Shown here: in pieces, positions 1 to 5,606 of the stretch
Layout of the letters: every line of letters starts with the position of its first letter
How positions within the stretch are numbered: position 1 is the stretch's first letter
Origin: an uncultured Pseudomonadota bacterium
GTDB lineage: Bacteria > Pseudomonadota > Gammaproteobacteria > Burkholderiales > Methylophilaceae
Direction: 5' to 3'
DNA length: 6,332 nucleotides
NCBI GenBank assembly: GCA_903854305.1
Contig: CAINWC010000306.1
Coordinates: 1 to 6,332, forward strand
Position numbers and translations under genes: made by a program
The notes under the pieces: generated by a model
What the model was told of the DNA's origin: nothing
The model's database searches: none
Seen by the model: only the letters and a program-made list of their open reading frames with translations

Positions 1-81
1 ATAGGACCTCATTGGGATCATAAAGATGCGAATGGCAATTGGGGTAGAATATTTCCTGATGGCACTCGTGTGCCAAAGTGA
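1..81 (+). CDS. C-terminal tip of a probable polymorphic toxin (partial)
   Basis: Frame 1 is open from the first base to a TGA at 79-81 and encodes the last 26 residues of a protein that begins outside the window. The tail contains GPHWDHKDANGNWGR followed by IFPDG. From memory, a GPHWD..D..GNW..R..PDG ending is typical of C-terminal toxin domains of Rhs/polymorphic toxins (type 37-like), which are delivered to rival cells. This family call is recall, not a search result. The placement supports it: the next gene starts six bases after the stop and looks like a small immunity protein. No catalytic residue can be assigned from this fragment. It could also be the end of an orphan toxin cassette rather than of a full-length Rhs protein. 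Confidence 0.55.
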   Translation: MGPHWDHKDANGNWGRIFPDGTRVPK

Positions 82-87
82 GATTAT

Positions 88-336
88 ATGAACGATTGGA
101 GACTGCAAGGGCAAGAAAAGTACCTAAAGGGTGTCACTCTTCAAAAAAAGACGTATAAACAATTCAGAGATGGATGGGATCATGATCATTGTGAGTTTTG
201 TGGGGCAAAGTTTACAGAAAACACTCCAGGCACTTTACATGAGGGTTATACAACGCAAAATAATTATCACTGGATTTGTGATCCTTGTTTTACAGACTTT
301 AATGAACTTTTTGAATGGAAAGTAATATTTGTCTAG
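88..336 (+). CDS. Probable immunity protein with a four-cysteine zinc-binding motif
   Basis: This 82-residue protein starts at ATG 88, with GTGAG five to ten bases upstream and six bases after the stop of the toxin-like gene, so the two are probably co-transcribed. It has CEFC at residues 35-38 and CDPC at 64-67, a spacing expected for a zinc ribbon or treble-clef fold, and the acidic aromatic segments WDHDH (30-34) and FTDFNELFEW. It has no signal peptide or membrane segment, so it should act in the cytoplasm. I recall similar small proteins downstream of Rhs-type toxin tips. The inferred role is to bind and neutralise the cognate toxin. The codon use is AT-rich, like the toxin tail. It could instead be an unrelated small zinc protein. 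Confidence 0.6.
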   Translation: MNDWRLQGQEKYLKGVTLQKKTYKQFRDGWDHDHCEFCGAKFTENTPGTLHEGYTTQNNYHWICDPCFTDFNELFEWKVIFV

Positions 337-344
337 CTAGATAA

Positions 345-373
345 GGTGTGCAGTATGTTTCAACTTGCACACC
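345..373 (+). terminator. Hairpin after the immunity gene
   Basis: An 8-bp perfect stem, GGTGTGCA (345-352) with TGCACACC (366-373), encloses a 13-base loop and lies nine bases after the immunity gene stop. It has no T-run, so it is not a classical intrinsic terminator. It may stabilise the mRNA 3' end or act with the C-rich stretch that follows. Confidence 0.45.
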
Positions 374-450
374 AACCCTCTCTAACTTCCCTAGCACTTC
401 CCCCAGCTAAAACTGACATAACTCCCAGCCCAAACCAAAGCAAAATCGCC
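374..450 (+). promoter_or_regulatory. C-rich, G-poor stretch, candidate Rho-utilisation region
   Basis: By direct count, bases 371-450 hold 34 C and only 6 G on the plus strand. Such strongly C-over-G RNA, untranslated and directly after a gene, is the known signature of Rho loading sites. This would supply the termination that the preceding hairpin, lacking a T-run, cannot. The assignment is inferred from composition only. Confidence 0.35.
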
Positions 451-642
451 CTTGATTTAAGATTACACATTACGCACCAAACAATTATGCGCGAAATATC
501 GCATAACTTATTGATTGTAAATATAAAAACCATGTATACAAAATTAAGTAAAAATAAATTACCGAAATATAAAATGAATTATAATTATTGATAATCAATC
601 ACTTGGGTGTGTCCACAATTGTGGACAAATGATAGAAACATC
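451..642. promoter_or_regulatory. AT-rich intergenic control region with palindromes
   Basis: No credible gene lies between 337 and 642. The AT-rich part holds three inverted repeats: TTATGCG-N8-CGCATAA at 485-506, ATTGAT-A-ATCAAT at 587-599, and an 18-bp perfect palindrome at 610-627. A weak promoter candidate for the next gene is TTGATT (511-516) with TATACA (535-540), spacing 18. The arrangement fits an autoregulated promoter for a ribbon-helix-helix protein. A replication or transfer origin is an alternative. Confidence 0.4.
610..627. repeat. 18-bp perfect palindrome TGTCCACAATTGTGGACA
   Basis: The sequence equals its own reverse complement over 18 bases and ends 15 bases before the start codon at 643. 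It is probably an operator bound by a dimeric regulator, the obvious candidate being the product of the next gene. On the minus strand it includes TTGTCCACA, one base from the DnaA-box consensus TTATCCACA. Confidence 0.6.
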
Positions 643-1008
643 ATGGCAACTGATCAAAAATATAAGCATATTTCGTTTAGGGTTTCTAATGACACTTGGG
701 ACTTACTGACAATAGACGCGAGCATAAAAAACCAAGGAATTAACTTGGTCGCTAGAGATTTAATGCTGGAAAGCCTGTTTAAGTATGATGCTAAACAAGA
801 GTATCTTGCCAGTCGTTTAGATCAGCTAGATGAAGCAATGAGCAAGCATTTAAAATTGATTGCACTCTCAGTGGCAACAAGTACTTTGCCATTAGAGCAA
901 TCTGGTTATGAGCGAGAAAAGTTAAGAGAGTTAATTAAAACGCATTTATTTGATTCAAGTGCGCTGAGTAAAAGCATCCTTGACATGTTGGACAAGGGAA
1001 AGCTATAA
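643..1008 (+). CDS. Possible ribbon-helix-helix DNA-binding protein
   Basis: This is a 121-residue protein from ATG 643. An in-frame ATG at 607 would add 12 residues but would put the 610-627 palindrome inside the gene, so 643 is preferred, although no strong ribosome site is visible. The N-terminus KHISFRVSNDTWDLL (residues 8-22) looks like the short strand and first helix of ribbon-helix-helix proteins, followed by GINLVARDLMLESLF as a second helix. The remainder (about 50-121) is helical and charged, with heptad-like LASRLDQLDEAM, and is probably an oligomerisation region. Inferred roles are an autoregulator, or an accessory DNA-binding protein of a plasmid or mobile element such as a MobC-like or partition protein. 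It is AT-rich, unlike the gene nine bases downstream. I do not recognise a specific family. Confidence 0.5.
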   Translation: MATDQKYKHISFRVSNDTWDLLTIDASIKNQGINLVARDLMLESLFKYDAKQEYLASRLDQLDEAMSKHLKLIALSVATSTLPLEQSGYEREKLRELIKTHLFDSSALSKSILDMLDKGKL

Positions 1009-1017
1009 GGGCGTCGC

Positions 1018-1284
1018 ATGAGCAGCTTGTTAGACGATCTATTTCTTCAGATGGCACCGCCGCCCAGTGCAGAAGCGCTGGCCGCACAAGCCAAACGCCG
1101 CGCACATTTCAAAGAGATCAATGCCGCTTTGACCTTAAAAGGCCTCACGCTAGACACCGCAGAACTTGCCCGCCAAGAATCCATCATTATTGGCAGAATC
1201 ACCCATGAAGAAGCCGAGGCTCAAATGCTTGCAGACGACAGCGAACGGCCGCGCACCTCACATTGGGTGCAGGTTAAAGATTAG
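1018..1284 (+). CDS. VbhA-antitoxin-like small protein, no Fic partner seen
   Basis: This is an 88-residue protein from ATG 1018, with AAGGG at 1008-1012 as ribosome site and nine bases after the upstream gene. Residues 27-70 (RRAHFKEINAALTLKGLTLD, then IIIGRITHEEAEAQML) resemble the pattern of VbhA-type antitoxins, roughly R..A..S..LEGL......A...I.GEI..EE. VbhA proteins block Fic AMP-transferases through a helix with the motif [S/T]xxxE[G/N]. Here the aligned residues are A37, K41 and G42, so the inhibitory glutamate appears replaced by lysine. No Fic gene follows; a terminator does. It may be a remnant, or a repurposed protein of a mobile element. Its composition is more GC-rich than the preceding gene. 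The family call is from memory and moderate. Confidence 0.5.
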   Translation: MSSLLDDLFLQMAPPPSAEALAAQAKRRAHFKEINAALTLKGLTLDTAELARQESIIIGRITHEEAEAQMLADDSERPRTSHWVQVKD

Positions 1285-1379
1285 CGTTCATATTGAACTG
1301 AATCACCTGCATTAATATGCATTCATCAATCTCTATAAGACGCGGATTGAATATGGTTACTGTCTTTTATTAAAATAAA

Positions 1380-1430
1380 AAACCACACCCAACCCGCTTA
1401 AGTCGCCTTAAACGGGGTGCGGTGTGGTTT
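1380..1430. terminator. Bidirectional intrinsic terminator between convergent genes
   Basis: A 10-bp perfect stem, AAACCACACC (1380-1389) with GGTGTGGTTT (1421-1430), encloses an inner CCCG/CGGG pairing. The plus-strand side continues TTTCTTGTTT. The minus-strand side reads into TTTTATTTTA, the complement of the A-rich 1371-1380. It lies between the plus-strand gene ending at 1284 and the minus-strand gene ending at 1495, so it can stop transcripts from both. Confidence 0.8.
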
Positions 1431-1437
1431 CTTGTTT

Positions 1438-1469
1438 AGCGGCTGGTTGAGTTTTTTACTTTAGCCGCT
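1438..1469. terminator. Second, weaker hairpin next to the terminator
   Basis: AGCGGCT (1438-1444) pairs with AGCCGCT (1463-1469) across an 18-base T-rich loop, followed by GTTTT. It may be an auxiliary terminator, or a pair of protein-binding sites, since both arms lie within TTTAGC[C/G]GC words that recur elsewhere in the window. Confidence 0.3.
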
Positions 1470-1494
1470 GTTTTAATTATTTGTGACTTCTAAT

Positions 1495-2037
1495 TTACTT
1501 CTCTTTCCCTGTCACAAAGCCTATCGGTCGTTTAGGTGGTGGCTCAGGTGGACGCATCAAGCTACGCACGGCTTCCATCAGGCCTGTAATCGCTTGATCG
1601 TGTGAATCCAGTTTGCGTTCTAACCGTGTTTCTAACTCGGCCAGCTTCAGTGCTAATTCTTTGTTGCTGGTCAGCACTTCTCTTAGTTGCACAAATGCGC
1701 GCACGACATGCACGCCCATTTCCACGGCACGCGCACTATTGAGTACATTCGCCGCTTGAATGGCGCCATGCTCGGTAAACGCATACGGCAATGTTTTAGA
1801 AAACTTCAGATTAGCAAGGTGGTCGCAATTTGCGACCACCTCGGCTTTCTCTTCAGCAGTAAGTTGAAACATAAAGTCGTCAGGGAAACGCGCTTGATTC
1901 CGTTTGACTTGCTCGTTGAGGCGCTTGGTTTCTACGCCGTACAGTGTCGCTAAGTCTGCATCAATCATGACGCGCTGGCCGCGCAAGATGACAATGGTTT
2001 GTGCAATAGTTTCCAGTGGTAATAAGTTGGTCGTCAT
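1495..2037 (-). CDS. ORF6N-domain protein
   Basis: This is a 180-residue protein. Residues about 10-95 match the ORF6N domain known from phage antirepressor and KilA-N-associated proteins. Recognisable parts are VILRGQRVMIDADLATLYGV, LNEQVKRN..RFPDDFMFQLT, and YAFTEHGAIQAANVLNS. A charged helix (about 118-160, LALKLAELETRLERKLD) predicts a coiled coil, followed by a proline-rich basic tail. The family is thought to bind DNA or modulate phage repressors; its exact reaction is unknown. The start ATG (2037-2035) is one base after the repressor stop, with AAGG seven bases upstream, so it is translationally coupled to the repressor gene. The gene contains a 25-bp perfect palindrome at 1817-1841, over the conserved EVVANCDHL codons. 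A role as partner or antirepressor of the XRE protein is inferred. Confidence 0.85.
   Translation of the reverse strand: MTTNLLPLETIAQTIVILRGQRVMIDADLATLYGVETKRLNEQVKRNQARFPDDFMFQLTAEEKAEVVANCDHLANLKFSKTLPYAFTEHGAIQAANVLNSARAVEMGVHVVRAFVQLREVLTSNKELALKLAELETRLERKLDSHDQAITGLMEAVRSLMRPPEPPPKRPIGFVTGKEK
1817..1841. repeat. 25-bp perfect inverted repeat inside the ORF6N gene
   Basis: The arms AGGTGGTCGCAA and TTGCGACCACCT are exact complements around a single central T. The repeat lies entirely inside coding sequence. It could be a protein-binding site or an mRNA hairpin, or a coincidence of the codons for VVANCDH. Confidence 0.7.
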
Positions 2038-2038
2038 G

Positions 2039-2428
2039 TTATTGCCTTGCCTGAGAAAGTACAGTATCCAACATCTGCGTTACAAAGCGTTGCTGGGCTT
2101 TAGGTAATTGCGCAATCGCTTCAATCTGAAGCTGCCACCTAGGGGCTGGACCACGTTTATTGGAATGTTTGGGCAATGGCTGCCCCAGCAGTTCATCCAG
2201 CGAGACTGTGAGCAACTCTGCTAGTTTGGGTAGCATGGAGGCAGGCACTTTAAGTCGTCCGACTTCGTAATGCGCCAGCGTTTGTTGCGCAATACCTAAT
2301 TGATCGGCCAGTTGCTGCTGTGTCCAGTCAATTTCTTTGCGCGCTTGCGCAATGCGCAAACCTAGTTCTTTAAAAAACGGTTCATCTTTGGTGTTCATAG
2401 CAATCGAAAGTGATGTAGTAATAACCAT
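2039..2428 (-). CDS. XRE-family helix-turn-helix repressor
   Basis: This is a 129-residue cytoplasmic DNA-binding protein. Residues 22-82 form a Cro/C1-type domain: LGLRIAQARKEIDWTQQQLADQLGIAQQTLAHYEVGR, then PASMLPKLAELLTVSLDELLG. Q37-A41 begins helix 2, and the recognition helix is around A47-Y54. The C-terminal part contains KRGPAPRWQLQIEAIAQLPKAQQRFV, common in stand-alone repressors of this type. The ATG at 2428 is chosen because CAGGGG sits eight bases upstream. The ATG at 2398 fits the usual domain start better but lacks a ribosome site, and the ATG at 2464 falls in the putative operator. The gene is divergent from the primase-helicase and probably represses both its own operon and that gene through TTACTC/GAGTAA sites. 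Confidence 0.88.
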   Translation of the reverse strand: MVITTSLSIAMNTKDEPFFKELGLRIAQARKEIDWTQQQLADQLGIAQQTLAHYEVGRLKVPASMLPKLAELLTVSLDELLGQPLPKHSNKRGPAPRWQLQIEAIAQLPKAQQRFVTQMLDTVLSQARQ

Positions 2429-2436
2429 AAGGATAA

Positions 2437-2441
2437 CCCCT
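2437..2441 (-). promoter_or_regulatory. Ribosome binding site deciding the repressor start
   Basis: AGGGG on the minus strand, eight bases before ATG 2428, is the only good Shine-Dalgarno match among the three possible starts. It partly overlaps a 6-bp hairpin, CTGTTT-N4-AAACAG (2440-2455), which could limit access to it. Confidence 0.55.
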
Positions 2442-2462
2442 GTTTTTAGAAACAGACTTGAC

Positions 2463-2508
2463 ATTACTCTAATATGGAGTAATCTGCAATAGAGTTATTT
2501 TTACTCTA
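2463..2508. promoter_or_regulatory. Putative operator array of the XRE repressor
   Basis: Two inverted repeats share one motif. ATTACTC-N7-GAGTAAT occupies 2463-2483, and TAGAGT-N7-ACTCTA occupies 2490-2508. TTACTCTAA also appears as a direct repeat at 2464-2472 and 2501-2509. The sites lie in the divergent intergenic region next to the repressor gene, where lambda-like repressors usually bind. TTGACA elements occur at 2458-2463 and 2515-2520 on the plus strand, but no convincing -10 box at correct spacing was found, so the promoter itself is not assigned. Confidence 0.6.
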
Positions 2509-2531
2509 AACCCCTTGACAGGTTTTTAAGC

Positions 2532-2535
2532 GGAG
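2532..2535 (+). promoter_or_regulatory. Ribosome binding site of the primase-helicase gene
   Basis: GGAG lies eight bases before ATG 2544. A TTG at 2541 directly before it is in frame but only five bases away, and a rare start codon, so ATG 2544 is preferred. Confidence 0.7.
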
Positions 2536-2543
2536 AAAAATTG

Positions 2544-5500
2544 ATGGCAAGAATACCCACAGCAGAAATCGAGCGACTAAAACAAGAAGTCAGCGTAGAG
2601 CGCTTGGTAGAAAGTGCGGGCATTGCTTTGAAGAAAGCAGGTAAAGACCTGATTGGCTGCTGCCCGTTTCATGAGGACAGCACGGCTTCTTTAGTCGTGA
2701 CCCCTGCTAAAAACCTCTGGCACTGTTTCGGCTGTGGTGCGGCAGGCGGTGCGATTGACTGGGTAATGCGACAAAACGGCGTGTCATTTCGTCATGCGGT
2801 GGAATTATTACGCGCTGATCCTGCACATCTCACTTTAGCCGCTGGCAGTGGTGAATCTCAGGCTGGCATCGTTAAGCGCTCACTGGTACGTAAACTGCCA
2901 GCCCCCGTGGCGCTCGATGCAGGCGAACAGGAGTTGCTCAATCAAGTCATCGGCTACTATCACGAAACCCTGCTTGCCAGCCCTGAAGCGCTGGCTTATT
3001 TAGACAAACGCGGCTTAGGCGGTGGCGCTGGACAAGCCCTCATTGAGCGCTTTCATTTAGGCTTTGCCAACCGCACCCTAGGCTTGCGTTTACCTGCAAC
3101 ACGGGTGAAAGCGGGCCGTGAGATTCGCCAACGCTTACAACACATAGGCATTCTGCGTGACAGTGGACACGAACACTTTAACGGCTGTCTGGTGGTGCCT
3201 GTGTTTGATCGGGCGGGTAATGTCACTGAAGTATATGGCCGCAAGATTACCGAAGGCGTCGATCCACCGCTGCATTTATATCTGCCAAGGCCACATCGCG
3301 GCCTCTGGAATGAAAGCGGCTTGCAGGGTGTCGGTGAAGTGATTCTGTGCGAAGCGCTGATTGACGCCATGACCTTCTGGCATGCAGGCTATCACAATGT
3401 GACGGCCAGTTACGGCATTGAAGGGTTTACTGACGATCACTTAGCCGCCTTTAAGCATTACGGTGTCACACGAGTACTGATTGCCTATGACCGTGATGAC
3501 GCAGGCGAGCGTGGCGCACAGAAAGTGGCGGAACGACTCTTTGCACAAAATATCGAATGTTACCGTCTGCAATATCCCAAAGGCATGGACGCCAACGAAT
3601 ACGCACTAAAGCTGACGCCTGCCGAGCAATCGCTAGGTCTCTTGATCCGCAAAGCCATCTGGCTAGGCAAAGGTGCTGCCCCCACAGAAAGCCCCGGCCA
3701 GTTTCTTGAAAACATTCCCCCAGAAGCGGCATTGCCCAAGGCCGAAGCTGTACTCGTGACTTCTATTTTAGCCGCTTCGCCTGCGTCTGCCCCTGCTACT
3801 GACACTTTGCCTGACACTTCGGTTGAAGTCTCGGATGATGAAGTCGTGATGCATTTCGGTGAGCGCCGTTACCGCGTGCGCGGACTGGCTAAAAACTTAA
3901 GTTATGAAACCCTTAAAATCAACGTACTGGTAAGCTTGGCTGAAGCGTATTACGTGGACACCTTCGACCTGTATGCCGCGCGCAGCCGCACGCAATATGT
4001 GGTGCAGGCCGCTAAAGAGTTAGCCGTCAGAGACGAGATCATCAAGCTGGATCTGGGCAAACTGCTGCTTAAACTGGAAGCCTTGCAGGAAGTCAACATC
4101 AAGGCCGCACTGCATGTGGAAGCCGCAGCGCCCAAACTCTCTGAAGCTGAAACGCTGGACGCCATGACGCTGCTGCAAGCGCCTGATTTGTTAGATCGCA
4201 TACTGGCTGACTTTGCGGCCTGCGGGCTAGTCGGTGAAGACACCAATAAACTGGTGGGTTATCTGGCCGCCGTCAGTCGCAAACTGGATGCACCTTTAGC
4301 GGTGGTCGTGCAGTCCAGTTCTGCCGCAGGTAAAAGCTCGCTGATGGATGCGGTGCTGGCCTTTGTGCCTGAAGAAGAACGCGTCAAATACAGTGCCATG
4401 ACAGGGCAGAGCCTGTTTTATATGGGGGAGACCAAACTCAAGCATAAAATACTGGCCATTGCTGAAGAAGAAGGCGCCAGCCGTGCCAGTTATGCACTGA
4501 AGCTGTTGCAATCCGAAGGCGAACTGACCATGGCCAGCACTGGCAAAGACCCCGTGACAGGCAACCTCATTACCCAGCAATACCGTGTCGAAGGCCCGGT
4601 GATGATCTTCCTCACCACCACGGCGATTGAGATCGACGAAGAATTGCTGAACCGCTGCATCGTCCTGAGTGTCGATGAAGGCCGTGCCCAGACCGAAGCC
4701 ATCCACAAGTTGCAACGCCAAAAACGCACGTTAGCTGGCATGGTCAGAAAACAGGCCAAAGCGGTGATTCTCAACACCCACCGCAATGCGCAGCGCCTAT
4801 TGCGTCCATTAGCGGTAGTCAACCCCTATGCCGATCAATTGACGTTTCTCTCGGATAAAACCCGCACCCGTCGCGACCATGACAAATACCTGACCCTGAT
4901 TGACACCATTGCCTTGCTGCATCAATACCAGCGCCCCCATAAAACCGTGCAAGAAGCAGGACAGACCATTGAGTATATCGAAGTGACACGCGAGGACATT
5001 GCGCAAGCTAACGTGCTGGCGCATGAAGTACTGGGGCGCAGTCTGGATGATCTGTCGCCGCAGACACGCTGCATGCTGTTGTTAGTCGATCAAATGGTCA
5101 AGGTCTCAGAAAAATCCCAGCAACTACCACGCTGTGAAATCCGCTTTAGCCGCAAGACCGTACGTGACTATACGGGCTGGAGTGACTTCCAGATCAAAAC
5201 GCATATGCAAAAACTCACCGAACTGGAATACTTGTTGCCGCACCGTGGTGGTCGCGGCCAGTGCTTTGAATATGAATTGCTGTATGACGGTGACGGCTCG
5301 ACCACGCCGCACCTGTCAGGGCTGCTCGCAGTAGAAAATCTTGCCAGTCACACCGTGAACGGTGAAATCTGCACATACGATGACGACAAGGAGCATGCAA
5401 AACCACAGGTGGAGCGTCCAAGTAGCACGCAAGGTGGGTTCAAGTTGGCCGCAAGTAGCGCAGGTCAATTGGCTGATAAGCCGCATGCCATGGGCGATGC

Positions 5501-5606
5501 AGACGAACCTCACCAAAATCACCCTAAAATGCACTTCTACCAAGGCAACGGCAAACTGCCGACTAGTCCATCGTATGTGCAGTTTGCTGCTGAAACTGCA
5601 CAATGA
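2544..5606 (+). CDS. CHC2/Toprim primase fused to AAA+-like helicase domain
   Basis: This is a 1020-residue, probably cytoplasmic replication-type protein. The N-terminus is a DnaG-like CHC2 zinc finger (C40, H43, C61, C64 in CCPFHED and WHCFGCG), which in DnaG contacts template DNA. A Toprim domain follows (about 265-355) with E270 and D274 in CEALIDAM, D316/D318/D319 in YDRDDAG, and GMDANEY at 347-353, the metal-binding residues for primer synthesis. After an Ala/Pro-rich linker (about 395-420) and a helical region with YRVRGLAKNLS comes an ATPase. It has Walker A SSSAAGKSS (591-599, first Gly replaced by Ser), a Walker B-like ILAIAEEE (636-643), sensor-like FLTTT, and candidate arginine finger R704. 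Residues about 867-912 look like a winged helix; the last 100 are low in conservation features. It overlaps the recombinase gene by ATGA, so both are coupled. Primase-helicase activity is inferred from domains. Confidence 0.88.
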   Translation: MARIPTAEIERLKQEVSVERLVESAGIALKKAGKDLIGCCPFHEDSTASLVVTPAKNLWHCFGCGAAGGAIDWVMRQNGVSFRHAVELLRADPAHLTLAAGSGESQAGIVKRSLVRKLPAPVALDAGEQELLNQVIGYYHETLLASPEALAYLDKRGLGGGAGQALIERFHLGFANRTLGLRLPATRVKAGREIRQRLQHIGILRDSGHEHFNGCLVVPVFDRAGNVTEVYGRKITEGVDPPLHLYLPRPHRGLWNESGLQGVGEVILCEALIDAMTFWHAGYHNVTASYGIEGFTDDHLAAFKHYGVTRVLIAYDRDDAGERGAQKVAERLFAQNIECYRLQYPKGMDANEYALKLTPAEQSLGLLIRKAIWLGKGAAPTESPGQFLENIPPEAALPKAEAVLVTSILAASPASAPATDTLPDTSVEVSDDEVVMHFGERRYRVRGLAKNLSYETLKINVLVSLAEAYYVDTFDLYAARSRTQYVVQAAKELAVRDEIIKLDLGKLLLKLEALQEVNIKAALHVEAAAPKLSEAETLDAMTLLQAPDLLDRILADFAACGLVGEDTNKLVGYLAAVSRKLDAPLAVVVQSSSAAGKSSLMDAVLAFVPEEERVKYSAMTGQSLFYMGETKLKHKILAIAEEEGASRASYALKLLQSEGELTMASTGKDPVTGNLITQQYRVEGPVMIFLTTTAIEIDEELLNRCIVLSVDEGRAQTEAIHKLQRQKRTLAGMVRKQAKAVILNTHRNAQRLLRPLAVVNPYADQLTFLSDKTRTRRDHDKYLTLIDTIALLHQYQRPHKTVQEAGQTIEYIEVTREDIAQANVLAHEVLGRSLDDLSPQTRCMLLLVDQMVKVSEKSQQLPRCEIRFSRKTVRDYTGWSDFQIKTHMQKLTELEYLLPHRGGRGQCFEYELLYDGDGSTTPHLSGLLAVENLASHTVNGEICTYDDDKEHAKPQVERPSSTQGGFKLAASSAGQLADKPHAMGDADEPHQNHPKMHFYQGNGKLPTSPSYVQFAAETAQ

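Noticed and set aside
346..591. 81-codon plus-strand open frame in the spacer
   Set aside because: It starts with GTG inside a hairpin, has no ribosome site, shows no domain pattern and follows the C-rich then AT-rich composition of the spacer.
607..642. Upstream ATG extension of the possible ribbon-helix-helix gene
   Set aside because: It would place the 18-bp palindrome in coding sequence and adds residues unlike the usual start of such proteins; ATG 643 is more likely.
1300..1340. TGCATTAATATGCATT repeat as an attachment site
   Set aside because: The repeat unit is only six bases in AT-rich non-coding DNA and no second distant copy was seen.
2515..2543. TTGACA at 2515-2520 as the -35 box of the primase-helicase promoter
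   Set aside because: A -10 box at normal spacing would fall on the start codon, and a ribosome site lies in between, so the promoter must be further upstream.
4296..4721. 141-codon minus-strand open frame opposite the primase-helicase
   Set aside because: It is a shadow of the well-supported ATPase domain on the other strand, with no recognisable motif of its own.
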